The notes under the pieces are model-generated. The model was not told where the DNA came from. It did no database searches and saw only the letters and a program-made list of their open reading frames with translations. From Kwoniella bestiolae CBS 10118 (Eukaryota; Basidiomycota; Tremellomycetes; Tremellales; Cryptococcaceae): DNA of 64,000 bases. The DNA is taken from positions 6,342,001-6,406,000 of the forward strand of contig NC_089241.1 of the NCBI RefSeq assembly GCF_000512585.2, given 5' to 3'. The first letter of the stretch is position 1; every line of letters begins with the position of its first letter. The position numbers and the translations under genes were made by a program. Below are positions 12,501 to 23,074 of the stretch, in pieces.

Positions 12501-12940
12501 TTGAAATTGAAAAAGTCATGTACGACCATGCTACTGGTGAGTCATGTCGATGTCTTCTGCGACTTCCAGTCTTCTTCGTACAAGCATGTGGCTGATAGTG
12601 GTTTGATAGCTTTGGGCATAACACTCATGACGGTCAGTCATCGACCTAGTTTATGGAAGTATCACTCGATGGTCTTGCAGTATGACGGAGCAGGAGGGTA
12701 TATCTTGTGAGTGATGCAATTCGGCCCGGAACATCATGAAAACATCATTTTGCAACAGGTCCGATGACGGCTGACCTGGGTATGGGTTGGGGTTGTAGTA
12801 CCGAGCTTGACGCCGAAAAGAGATTGGCATTACAAGAGGAGAAACAGGATCTGGAACATAAGCTGTTGACTGTGCCGAAGTTGAAAGAGAGACTCGAGGA
12901 GTTGAAGGCGGTTAAAGCTGAGAGAGAAAGGGTCAAGTGA
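9578..12940 (+). CDS. Peroxisomal ABCD-family half-transporter (Pxa1/Pxa2-like)
   Basis: ATP-driven importer of long-chain acyl-CoA or fatty acids into peroxisomes for beta-oxidation; family members work as dimers. Sixteen exons: 9578-9800, 9913-10090, 10215-10358, 10459-10725, 10807-10892, 10947-10991, 11041-11331, 11401-11471, 11535-11661, 11726-11844, 11899-11929, 11986-12036, 12100-12389, 12464-12536, 12610-12706, 12799-12940; 744 residues. A Gly-rich N-tail is followed by one transmembrane domain. The ABCD EAA-like loop NADQYLTVDIQQF lies near residue 241. The single nucleotide-binding domain has Walker A GPNGCGKSS (about 523-531), signature LSGGDKQR (about 621), Walker B YAILDE (about 642) and the switch histidine in VSHRP (about 674). 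A coiled-coil-like Glu/Lys tail closes the protein. Whether it is Pxa1 or Pxa2 cannot be told by eye. A peroxisomal isomerase-like enzyme lies 7 kb downstream. Confidence 0.92.
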
Positions 12941-14872
12941 TATGTGATGAGAGTCCAGTTGATATTGTAATAGATTGTATTTCAGACGTTGCGATGCAAA
13001 TCGTTGTATCAACGCTATTCACCCGTTCTTGGTCAGTGGAATTACAGTGGCATACCAATCTCGCAATGTTCCCATGCCACCGCCCTTGTCCCGTGGAAAT
13101 CTCTCTTTGGGGAACATACTTTACAGGACAGTCACGTCTTTCGAATTGGTATTGAAGATATAATCTCCAGTGTGATGATGAGAGAAACGCTCGCATACCG
13201 GCTTAGGGAAAGTTCAGAACAGGAGGTAAAGTCCTTCCGGGGTGGTTTCGATGCATACAAGCCAAGTCGGATGCAGCCGGATCTAAGTTGACACCCTTGT
13301 CTCACCCCCCCATATTTGAACGCTCAAATGCGTGTGATGACGCTCGGGCATTGCCAGTGCTGCAGCTATCTGAGCCATCGCGATCTCCCAGCATTCAGCG
13401 GGACCACTGTGCTCTCCGCCGATTTCAAATCTCGCCAGCATGAAATCCGCGAACTTGTCTACCTTCTTGCCCGCACGAAATATTGCCATGCCCTCGCCAG
13501 AATGAAATCTGCACTCACTCAGATGTCTAAAATGTCGGAATTGACTGGATCACAGGTAAGCCAGGACTTCAAACAATGCTGTTCCATGTTTAGCATAGGT
13601 TTGAAATTGGTTTGAAATTCTTATGGTAGCTGTGTCTGCTATTCAGGCGAATTCTAAGACTCAAAGATCACAGACTGAGCTACTCCCGTCTGGAGGAATT
13701 TACTAGAATGACTGCCAAGACCCCATTTGTCACTAAGATGACATTGGTGGTGGTTATTTACTAGAATGACACTGGTCCTACTAGAATGACATCCGATTAG
13801 GACGACGTCAATTGCCAGTCTTTTCTCATAACTGACAACTGAGACGTAGAGTTGGAGCTGCCTTACCCCGTCAAGCGTCTGCCTAGGTGATGTAAAAGCT
13901 GCAGCCTGCTATGTATAAGCAAGTACAGGGAATAAGTGTCAGGTATACAGACCGACTGCCAATTGCGAGACAAGTGCTGCTTCACTGTCAGGGAGAATGT
14001 CATTCTAGTTATTTAACGGCGCGGGTGTCATTTTAGTAGAAGCCGCATGATCGAGTGCCATTCTAGTAGATAACTCCTCCCGTATGCATCCATGATCAAT
14101 CACAGAATCAGGGAGCTTCTTTGGTGGCATTCTCGACCATTATGTTTGCAACCCAGCTGAGTTTGTCGGCCCAAACTTGATGTAATTTGATAGTTTGAGC
14201 CTTAAGAGCAGAATAGCTACTGCCGCAGTCAGATATCTCCTCACGGCGAGATCTCTACCTCGCCAGCAGGAAATTTTCCGCTTGTAAGGTTCCACCACGG
14301 CGACCCCGCCCTCGCGGATTTCAAAACTGCGAGATTTCAAATCGACGGAGAGCACACTGAACATACAAAGCGGGACAAAAAAAGCTGGGTCGACGACGTT
14401 CGTTGGACAATTACATGTACATGTATTTCTGAAATGAAGAATCCACTTGCAGAAGGACGATCGTTCGTGTATACCTTACAATAGGTTATAACTTATGTAA
14501 TTGAGAACGACCTCACGGACATGTCCTCAAAGTTTACAGTATTCCAAATTATCATTCCAGTGCTTTTCGCTTTTCGCTAGATCATACAATTTTATTTACC
14601 AGTCCGATTCCATATCCTGACCCAAATCCGAATCATATACATACCCAAATTCCAATCCATAACAAAACCAGATCCAGATTCAGACCCAAATCATCAACTT
14701 GTTATTTTCCATGAACAACTCATCGAGGATTCCATTCCAGCCCATGATTTTTAGATTCTTTCTATTTTTCGCTGGCACACATATCACTACAATGCTGAGG
14801 CACTTATTCTTATATTATTTCGACCCTTGAGCAATTCCGTTAAGCTGTGTATATCTCTGTAGTTCACAAGAT
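12941..14872. other. Gene-poor region with foldback element
   Basis: Almost 2 kb without a convincing gene. The centre is an imperfect inverted repeat (separate entry). The flanks (12941-13400 and 14361-14872) have only short frames of random composition; the right flank is AT-rich with tandem-like 'cca-atc/aaat-cca' runs near 14600-14700. Confidence 0.5.
13405..14360. repeat. Foldback / MITE-like element of about 950 bp
   Basis: Outer arms at about 13405-13452 and 14312-14360 are reverse complements of each other over some 49 bases with roughly eight mismatches; both contain the cores CGGAGAGCACA (as reverse complement on the left) and GCGAGATTT. Inside, the motif CTAGAATGAC occurs at about 13703, 13761 and 13781, and its reverse complement or a close variant at about 13999, 14027 and 14057. 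A TTGCCAGTC/GACTGCCAA pair adds further symmetry around a centre near 13880. Motifs like CGCCAGCATGAAAT recur in both arms. There is no transposase frame, so this looks like a non-autonomous foldback or a degraded DNA transposon. Target-site duplications could not be fixed by eye. Confidence 0.6.
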
Positions 14873-15134
14873 TTACCAGGCTGGTGCACCACCTGGAAAG
14901 TGCAATTGACAGCATCATGAGTGGTCAGCGTCTGAAATCATTCAGTCAGAATGATACCAGGTACTGGAACTCACCTGGATTACCGAAGCCTTGCGCTTGG
15001 ACAGTATCATCCACACCTGCATTTGGGAGCGCGGGCGGAGTGACCTCAACCTCTTGTTGTGCGATCGGAAGAGCCACGGTAAGGGATGAGGAGAAGATCA
15101 GGGATGTGAGGGTGAAGATGATTGAGACTTGCAT
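14873..15134 (-). CDS. Secreted Qsp1-like peptide precursor, copy A
   Basis: Short secreted precursor of 59 residues. Exons 14975-15134 and 14873-14892 on the minus strand, with an 82-nt intron (GTGAGT donor, TTCCAG acceptor). The start MQVSIIFTLTSLIF is a signal peptide, probably cut after TVA. A proregion LPIAQQEVEV and an acidic part lead to the C-terminal QAQGFGNPGGAPAW, followed directly by TAA. The pattern FG-x-PGGA-x-x-W is that of the Cryptococcus quorum peptide Qsp1. The intron splits the first glycine codon of the PGG motif, so only spliced mRNA can give the full peptide. A clear TATATAAA sits about 120 bases upstream. The nearest relative in the window is copy B at 16868-17116, which shares LPIAQQE[V/I]EV. 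No Kex2 Lys-Arg pair is present, so another protease must release the peptide. Confidence 0.85.
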
Positions 15135-15252
15135 TATCAATGATGATGATCAAACCGTTTGTTTGTCTGTGAGCTGGTATGGGTTATTTCTTGGATAATA
15201 CTTGATTTGTCCAGAGCAGAGATATCTTGGGCTTGAGTCTTGCGACCAGCGG

Positions 15253-15260
15253 TTTATATA
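15253..15260 (-). promoter_or_regulatory. TATA box of peptide gene copy A
   Basis: TATATAAA on the minus strand, about 120 bases before the ATG at 15134. The same octamer occurs at a similar distance before the 27.7-kb and 36.3-kb peptide genes. Confidence 0.6.
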
Positions 15261-15299
15261 CTTTATCATCGTGCCGGAAGTTGAGATGCAGCTACAGGT

Positions 15300-15780
15300 A
15301 AGTCGCTCTAGGTGCGTTCCTTGGAACAGTCTTCATTCTCTGTCTCGCCGGTTTCTTGTGAAGATGAGTGCTGATCTTGATTGAAATTTGATCTACGGGA
15401 ATCATTGTTCGTCGAGCTTACTCTGTCTTTACCAAACGCCGGGACCTCTTCTGGACAGGCCTTTGCGTCTGTCGTGCTCGTCCTGGCACATCGAGACCAG
15501 GAATCCAATCAAGCCGGCCGATCCTGCCTCCAGCGGGGCGTTATAACCATATCTACGTCCATTCCTGGAGGACGTCCGTCGATATGTAATATCGTACATG
15601 TAAGCAAGTGAGCCGAGTCTGATTTCAGTAAGCTCGAGTAGCTTCAGGACTAGGACCAACCTGCCCCTGTCGATCTTCATTGAGATGGGATAACGTACTT
15701 GTCGACAAGCTCGTCGATCTTCTTGGACACGGATTCTAACTTCGGGTGAGGTTTCGTACTTGACCATCGCTATTGATATT
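15300..15780 (-). other. Possible small gene or gene remnant, unresolved
   Basis: Between 15780 and 15300 on the minus strand several frames look partly protein-like: a helical piece around KLESVSKKIDELVDK (about 15698-15740), a possible GTACGT donor at about 15698, then frames with NAPLEAGSAGLIGFLV or PEEVPAFGKDRVSS. I could not join them into one consistent model, and all stop soon. It may be a small unknown gene, a decayed gene or chance. It lies just upstream of peptide copy A's promoter. Confidence 0.25.
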
Positions 15781-15930
15781 GAGCGTCATACGTCTTACCA
15801 GTCATATCTTATTTCTTACTTCAGATGTCCACAAATTGTCGATCGTCCCCCCTGCCACGGCAGTTTTCGGCTGTGTCGTGTCTGTTGATCATCGTAATAA
15901 AGATAACCTTCTCTAATCGGACTTAGTCAA

Positions 15931-16429
15931 GTGGACCCTCTTCAACGATATTGCCGTTCGCAATCCATTACCGGAATGCAGCCCTTATGGGTATGTCAGG
16001 TTTCCTCCCCAGAGTGATGTGACAGAATCGCAAAAATCCTAATTTGACACCGTGTCGTACTCTTCTTCATCCAAATTCAATGCCTACGAGCGGAGTACTC
16101 GAAATACCTTGTAAGCGAGTTCGAAAGTACTCTTCCCGGTCATTCGAATGTTCGAGGCACACAGTGCTGAGGTATACAAAATCACTGGGACACATTCGCA
16201 ACCGTCGATTTTTGCTGTGGTTTTGGACGGACATCCTTCCTATGACAAGTATCAGAAGGAAGGCGATTCTCACAGATGGGTCAGTAAGGGTCATGAAATC
16301 ACAAATGCGAATGCAGCCTCGTCATGCACGCCCAAGGCATGTGAAAGTTCCCTCGACAGGATTCAATGTGCCAATTGCAGTCTGGATCGTACAATCCAAA
16401 TGCTCCTTTTGTGCGAACATCAAGAATAA
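15931..16429 (+). CDS. Possible unknown gene, tentative exons
   Basis: Not recognised. The last part (16165-16429) reads as a protein-like frame with VYKITGTHSQPSIF, VVLDGHPSYDKYQ and several cysteines (CANC among them), ending at TAA. A consistent but weakly supported model places exons at about 15931-15990 (reading KWTLFNDIAVRNPLPEC), 16096-16110 and 16165-16429. The start is not visible and one acceptor (GGAG) is poor. The cysteines could bind metal, but no known domain pattern was seen. Could equally be the remnant of a gene in this repeat-bearing gap. Confidence 0.3.
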
Positions 16430-16867
16430 AGTTTGATGGTGTCTTTCCTTTAGGGATCTGATTGATTATGATTGATCCCCGGTTCTGCACAACGACAGAG
16501 GAATAAGGGTGTCGTGCTCAGCAGCGGTATGTCAGAATGATCAGCTCGCGCTCTCAAACTCCATCATGTGCACCGTAATAGACATATTTGGACTACGACG
16601 AGGAAACGCATGCCCATTCTAACGAATGAGAGGTAAAATCTTGGTAGCTGTGTGCATTGTCTCATCATCCCACCTCTGGGAATGCTTCGTGGATGATACT
16701 TCAATTTTGAACTTCGAGAAGTATAAAATTTTGCAAAGATACGATAATGTAAGGTATGAGCAAGGGCGACAACTGTGACAAGACTACATCTTCGACATTA
16801 CACGTATTTATTTGACAAGAAGTACCTAGCCTATGCAAACTCAAAAAGCCAGGTTGAATATATCTGT

Positions 16868-17116
16868 TTACATGGCTGGCGGACCACCTAAAAGTCAATG
16901 ATCAACATGTTAGCGTTAAGCTCAGAGACAATCTGGAAAGAGATGCCATTGCCAGCATGTACCTGGATGACCAAAGCCTTGAGCTTCAACAGCACCGGGG
17001 TCCTCGGTGACCGGAGGGTGAAGAGGAGGAGGAACCTCGATCTCTTGCTGAGCGATTGGTAAAGCCAAGGCGAAAGGGGAAGTGGAGAAGAGGAGAGTAA
17101 AGGCTGAGAGTCGCAT
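16868..17116 (-). CDS. Secreted Qsp1-like peptide precursor, copy B (variant end)
   Basis: Precursor of 57 residues on the minus strand; exons 16963-17116 and 16868-16887, intron 75 nt. MRLSAFTLLFSTSPFALA is a signal peptide. The proregion LPIAQQEIEVPPP is nearly that of copy A, then an acidic/Pro part and the C-terminal EAQGFGHPGGPPAM with TAA directly after. Relative to the other three genes, Asn becomes His, Ala becomes Pro and the final Trp becomes Met. The intron again falls after the first base of the first Gly codon in PGG, proving common descent with copy A. It is probably a diverged duplicate, 1.7 kb away on the same strand. Its donor is GTACAT, weaker than in copy A, and no clean TATATAAA is present at the usual distance. 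It could be a functional variant or drifting towards loss. Confidence 0.8.
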
Positions 17117-17316
17117 ACTGGGTTTAATATCTTTTCAACGTGAGGTAATCTGGCGTATGGATCGTAGTCAATCCCATGCATCATCTGCGGTATATGCAGT
17201 ATGATAAGATGAGTAGAAAGACAGATCATCGTACTGGACATTGACTTGTATGTCGTATTTGGGACATAAATGCATATAAATTTACATCTCAAGATATGAC
17301 GATCGCTCCTCCCATA

Positions 17317-18749
17317 CTAAACACCCTCAGTCTTACTTCTCATACTCTGCTTCAACTTCTGTCCCTGTCCGCCCAGCTGCGTCAACGGCATTGGACTAGC
17401 CGACCTGCTTCCACTCCCCCCACCTCCAGCAGGTCTGTAGGGAACAGTCGAAGGCCCCACCGAACCAGATTTGAACTTCTTCTGCTGTTGCCCCTGACCT
17501 TGTAGCTGCCTTTCCGATGATCCAGGTCGTTTATTCGGATTGTACGGTCTCCCCTGTCCTTGGCCTTGTGCTTGACCGAAAGGCTTGACCCCCTGGGAAG
17601 AGGGGAAAGAAGGTTTCCTTCCGAAGGTACTTTTCGATGATGAGGGTGCGGGGACTGGTAGGAGCGGTGTACCGGGTGTAGAACCGGGGCGAGGTTGGGA
17701 AGAGAAGGAAGGGGAGGGTATACCTGGTGAGGGGATTGCTGGGGTTCGAGAGTCGGGGGGTTTGGGATTGGCAAGGGAGAGCTTATTGGCTTTTTTCCTC
17801 TGTTAAAAAAAAATAGCAGATGTGTAAATCAGCATAAGTAACATTGTGTAGATAGCGTGTCTGGCTATGATCCCCGCTGGCAATAGAATGCACTTACCCG
17901 ACGTTTCTCCTCTGCCTCTCTGACGCCCAACTTGACTCCTGCAGAGTACTACAATCGCGAGTTACCATCATCAGCATATTCCAGAAGGGAACTTTATGAA
18001 ATCTGATTGCTGATGGCTGAGAGACTCACCCCATCCTCTTTATGTCCCGCTTCCAACTTTGCGACCTGAAACGCATCATCCGGTAACATTTCTATCGGGT
18101 CGGCGTACAGGTTAGGTGGCGGGCCGGTGGGGAGCATGAGATCTTGTGAGATCGGTAGGAGGGATTGGTTATCTAATTTTGTACCTGTTGGAGTGGGGTC
18201 TGAACGGAATCGTATCAAGCATTAGCTAACATACTCGCTCGTAACATCTTGTGGTGTAAGCGGATCAAGATAGATGACACAAGCACAAGTGTTGCGCTTC
18301 AAGCTCCACATGGTATTCGTATCTCCAGAATGGGAGGAAAGACCTACCTATACAGTCCTCTATCAAATGCCAATACCCTTTCTCCAATTTCCTTCTTCTA
18401 TGCTGTTGGCCCTTCTCCAGATCTTCGGGGTTGATCTCTGCATAGGGACGAACATAGTCATTGTACAGTGTATCAAGGTGGAGCAACGAGATGAGATCGA
18501 GGGATGAATGGAGATGGCGAGTAGGTGGGACTGATTATATGATAACAGAGGAATTTAAGTCAGTGATGGGTAGCAATATGATGATACGAGTATGATAGAG
18601 GACGTACCGTCCCATTGAGGCAGGATCAAGCTTGAGACGCCGTTCCTGCTCTCGTGACTATCCATTACTATGTCGGTATCGCCATGAGTCACTGCGTTGC
18701 TTGCCGTTCGGGGAGATCTGCTACTTTCGCCATTCTGGATGAGGTCCAT
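17317..18749 (-). CDS. Mediator subunit 19 / Rox3-like protein
   Basis: Five exons on the minus strand: 18608-18749, 18348-18530, 18030-18199, 17898-17948, 17317-17799; 342 residues. The N-terminal part is Ser-rich. The middle reads LYNDYVRPY, then EKGYWHLIEDCIG, then DDAFQVAKLEAG followed by a basic helix with EEKRRKKANKL. This order resembles fungal Med19/Rox3 proteins, a head-associated subunit of Mediator that links activators to RNA polymerase II. The C-terminal half is Pro/Ser/Gln-rich with a KKFK patch, as in other Med19 proteins. All splice junctions keep phase. The assignment is from remembered family appearance, not a search; an alternative is an unrelated nuclear protein of low complexity. 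Confidence 0.55.
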
Positions 18750-19270
18750 GGTACGCTTGATTCGTGCTATTGGGGTGAAGGATAAAGGGGGATGGAGTCG
18801 GTCGAAGGGTGAAGATTATGTGTGAAGGCTTCTCGGTATCGCACAATTACCGTCTCAGGGGATGATACGATAGGTGTAACGATGTCTGTTGAGCTGGTCT
18901 GGTTGGATGGATTGGGGTAGCTTGATGGCAAGTCGTAGATCTGATATGGGATAGAAAGAGACACATGAGTTCGCAAGTCAAGTTGCAAGTTGCTAGTGGG
19001 TGTGACTCTTGGAAATGCGGTGATCTCCGCCTTTCATTCACCTGCTGCTCGGACCTTGTTTATCCTAATTCCTAATTCAAGTCAAATCATCGATCCACTC
19101 TCTTTTTTTAGAGATCAGATCAGATCCAATGGTAGCTAGTCTGATAATCCAAGCTTGACCGAGTGCCCGTTGAGATATTGACATATTGAGATATAAGATC
19201 GTGTTTATACTATTCTCATTCCGCAAAGTAACACCTATAAACTCACCATCACGAAAAGAGACAAATCAAA
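18750..19270. promoter_or_regulatory. Divergent promoter region MED19-like / ERG28
   Basis: About 520 bases between two genes facing away from each other. No coding signal; must hold both promoters. Confidence 0.5.
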
Positions 19271-19988
19271 ATGTCATCAGGTAAGTCATCGACCTAGTCA
19301 TCACGAGAGCGTCCATTCAATCAATACTGATTTCCATGTATATCGCATCTCGCAGTACTCCCCTCAGCAGCTTCAGGATATCTCCCCTACTTCCTCCTAC
19401 TGAGCACGGTAGCAGGGACGTATAATGCTTTCCAGAATTATTTCGTGATTTGGCAGTCCAAGGAGGTGTACTCGCTGAAAGCTGATGAGAGTGAGTCGAA
19501 GCGTATCACATGTCATATGATATAATGTCGATGACCAATGACCAATGAGAGTACAATAGCTGACTTTGTGTCATGTTCATACTACTAGTGACCTTTCTCG
19601 CCGGACGGATCTTCGGTACGTGGACTGCCCTGGCATCGTTGATAAGGGGTATGGCAGCGTACAACGTGAACGAGCGAGTGTGAGTTGTTTTTTTGCTGTA
19701 CACCGGTGGTGGGATTTGCTGACTTGCAAGCACAACAACAGCGCATACGATCTTGCTATTGGGACATACGCATTGGCAACCTGGCATTTTACTTCTGAGT
19801 GGTTGATCTTTGGCTCGGTCAGACCTAATAGAGGTTCCATAGGTGCCATCGTCATTGGATGTGAGTAATTGTACAGCTTACAGCTTGCGGAGGAGGTGGG
19901 GAACCTTTACTGATGTTATGGTTGGTTCTATGTTATAGGGACAGGGTTGATCTGGACATTAACTCAAAGAGACCATTATCTCTCATAG
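19271..19988 (+). CDS. ERG28: Ergosterol biosynthesis scaffold Erg28
   Basis: Small ER membrane protein that tethers the C-4 demethylation enzymes (Erg25, Erg26, Erg27) in sterol synthesis. Five exons: 19271-19280, 19356-19490, 19589-19679, 19742-19860, 19939-19988; 134 residues, the normal length. The order of four membrane segments fits: LPYFLLLSTVAGTYNAFQNYF, then RIFGTWTALASLIRGM, then AYDLAIGTYALATWHFTSEW (the best-conserved block, with HFTSEW), and a last segment ending WTLTQRDHYLS. The first exon codes only MSS plus one base. All introns have GT-AG ends and consistent phase. Confidence 0.92.
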
Positions 19989-20229
19989 ATCCAAGCAACA
20001 ACGAAAAAGAAGAGTCAGAATAGATCTTCTCGTTTGGAGCAAAGGTGATCATGGTGAAAATGGGGATTTCTTGGGATATCGTCATCCAATTAAGTGATTA
20101 GACATACAGAATGCATATATACAAAATTAATTGTGAAATGTCACACACAACTTGAAATCGATCGTCATCATTTAATCTCATCATACTCTTTCAACTCATA
20201 CGACGGAGTTCTGTTGTACAAGATTGATA

Positions 20230-21410
20230 TCACAACTTGGCCTTACCGAAATCTTTGCCTACCCTCTCATAAAACTCTTTCTCCTCTTGAGGCGGTAAGT
20301 TGAGTGTGCGGTATGATTTGGAATACTCGAGTACTTGATGGTATGCGCCTCGCTGTCCCAACATACATATCAGCGATGTCTGTTCACAACAGTCTGACAC
20401 CATAGGTTTATACAACCTTTATACGGTTCGCGTAACCAACCCCACTCACCTTGATAGCGCCCCAAGCACCCGACGCAATCTTGCCTCCCTCCTTCTGACC
20501 CACCTCTACCGCTCGACCTTTGACCTGCTCCGGCTCGACCACCTCATCTACCAGTCCCATACTCAGCAGTTCCTGCTGGGTCCATCTCCTCGCTAGGAGG
20601 GTATCTCGGTGTTGTTGCGGGTTGGGGATTCGCAAGGAGAGGAGGGCATTGAATGAGTTTGGAAGGGGTGAACCGAATTGGATCTGGAGGTTGGGCAGGG
20701 AGCGTGTCAGCGTAGCTTAGCTTGGCTTGGCTTAGACCAGAATGTCAGTGCATCCTGGATGCACGGTTGGTGTCCGGTGGACGGACGGATGTTACTCACC
20801 TCGTTCATACAGAGAAATCCTTTTCCAGAGGTTATGATTCTGTAATCGCAGCATAAAGCTAGGATCATACCTCCTGCAAAGGCTATGTGGAAAAACAGGG
20901 CGTATGTAAATCAATGACATTGACAGTAGTTGGTAAGGTTTATGTAACTTACCATGCCCATTTATAGCGGCGATGGTGAATAGCGGGAAAGTAAGTAGTC
21001 TCCAAGTAACAGGATCGAAGATTTCTAGGTTATATACACAGTTCCATAATGGTGGTACAGTATCAGCTTCAGTCATATATCTTGTCATTGAGACATAGAT
21101 GGAGGCTCGATGGAGACCCACCCTCAAAGAAATTCTTAATCTTTATACTCCTCTCCCAATCCAGCCCATTACTAAAGAACTTCTCACTTTCACTAGTAAT
21201 CACCAACGCTCCTCCTCCTTTCCCTTCAAGCTTTTCCCTCCCTTTCGGATGGGGCTTGCCACCCCCGACCTGACGCCATTCGTGCTCTACTTTGTCTAGT
21301 GCGTTGGATAATTCAGAGAGGAGTTCCGGGGTGAGTCGATTGTCCGGTGGGGAGGAGAGGGAGATTTGCCAGGTGTTTTGGGATGGGCGGGTGAGGGTGA
21401 TGTGTTTCAT
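20230..21410 (-). CDS. Peroxisomal enoyl-CoA hydratase/isomerase family protein
   Basis: Crotonase-fold enzyme, probably a delta3,delta2-enoyl-CoA isomerase (Eci1-like) for beta-oxidation of unsaturated fatty acids. Minus-strand exons 21122-21410, 20953-21024, 20800-20882, 20450-20683 and 20230-20352; 266 residues. It starts MKHITLTRP; an in-frame ATG 17 codons upstream exists, but the crotonase beta-strand begins here. Seen are ALVITSESEKFFSNGLDW (CoA-binding/oxyanion region), AAINGHAFAGGMILALCCDYRI (second oxyanion loop) and LLSMGLVDEV. The C-terminus KAKL ends in AKL, a peroxisomal targeting signal of type PTS1. A true hydratase would need two Glu in the active site; I do not see the usual pair, so isomerase or a related activity is more likely. 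Confidence 0.85.
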
Positions 21411-22973
21411 TGTTATTTCTTGTGTGCTCGTGTGCTTGGGTTCAGGGGGATCATTCAGCATATCAAGGAGGGAAGTATGGAGAGAGTAGAAATGATGAGT
21501 AGATGGTTGATGGATTGACGGGTTACCGGTTGAAATGTTGCGATTTAACCGGTCAGTGAGCTCAGTTGTGGAGGTGCAGGCTAAGTGGCATCAGTAGTTC
21601 AATCTCCCATTCCTCATACGCATACCTCCCCCGTTGATCGTTGATGTATCTCTCTATACCATCAAGTATAATACCTGATTGTGCAAGGTTTGTAACTAGG
21701 AGCGACAGTACCCATGACAACAAGGCGGCAGTACAAGAATAGGATCCCCCATCCCCTCAGTATAACGATGAACGAGTAGCCTGACGTATGAGCAGAACAG
21801 TTCATGTACCCGGGCAACGACTATAGCATAGCAGATCGCTGATGTAACGTACCAACACCAAAATGCTCTCTTTCCGATTCCGATGACGGACCTCTTACAA
21901 GATCTCCCTGTGTTCTATCCCATCTACGCCACACCGAACAAACCAAGACTTGTTACACATTCTCACCTCCCACGTATCCTAAACAGGCACATCATCGAGA
22001 TCGCATGTATGTATGTATGTATCCAATGAAGATCTCGTATCTCATGTAACATACAGGTTTTACATCGTGAGTCCATGGACATCGATCGCTCAGGCAGAGT
22101 ATGTATAAACTTATCTGGCCAGTCACCTACATATGGCGTCGTACATCGTCTGTTGACTTTGTTTGTTTCCATTTCCGGCCATCGGAAATTTCTTTGCGAA
22201 CGATGTTCGGACTGCTCAGAGGAGTTTTCGGTCAAGTCTCGAGTTTGTTTACCTTCTTTGTCTTTAACGTTACGCGTACACGTACTCGTACGGCAAGTTT
22301 GTACTGCACTACACTCCTCGTCTTCTGTAATACTATACTCGCTGTGTATCGAGATCAATCCTGTGATCGTTCGGAGCAAGATCTTCAGAGTATACTTCCG
22401 AGCCTGCCTCCTTGAGCAAGAGAACAGAAGAAGATGTGCATTCTACAGTTGTAAAGGGTCAGAAGAGCAAAAACCCTTTGATCCCGAATATCTGGGTCTG
22501 GTGAACACCAGGAGGCTTGCTGTGACACGTTGTATCCGAATAACATGATATCTGCCGAAGTTGCGAAGCATGCAGAGATCGTCTTTGTTTGTTCTTTTTT
22601 TGGGGGGCATTAGGGATAGGATCGGGTGATTTTAGGGAAAGGAAGATGGTGCAGTACCGGTACTCGTCTCGTTACTGTGCTGTATGGTAGGATGCGCCCG
22701 ATAGGTAGAGGTCGCCATCCACAGCTTTTCACATGAAGCTCACATACTGCAGTTCAGTCCTTCCAAGAGCGACCACAAACCACTCGATTAAATCGTTCTC
22801 ATTCTCCTTCTCGTTATCCCCTAAGGGAAAGAATCAAAGTTTCAAACAGAAACCTGAGTTGCAAATCCAAATCCAAATCCTTAACTACCATTGTCCTATT
22901 TTATTATCGCCTGTCCATTCATTCTTTCCTTCGCGCTAATCGCAATTCCACTCATATTTAGACTATATCGACG

Positions 22974-23007
<34 letters not shown>

Positions 23008-23074
23008 CCATCATCACCATCAGTCAACTAACAGCGACCGTCCATCAGCCCCTTTCACCCTCTCTTACCACACA
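21411..23074. other. 1.7-kb divergent intergenic region before the OPT gene
   Basis: No gene supported. Several frames of about 100 codons (for example 22101-22415) have no splice support or protein-like pattern. The left part is the isomerase promoter; the right part is a long upstream region for the OPT transporter. The last 100 bases contain an ATC-type microsatellite. Confidence 0.5.
22974..23022. repeat. (ATC)n microsatellite in OPT 5' region
   Basis: Uninterrupted then slightly interrupted CAT/ATC trinucleotide run about 50-100 bases before the OPT start codon, most likely in its 5' UTR. Confidence 0.85.

Noticed and set aside
22101..22415. 104-codon plus-strand ORF upstream of the OPT gene
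   Set aside because: Composition is rich in Arg, Phe, Cys and Leu as in random frames, and the upstream region is a probable promoter/leader.
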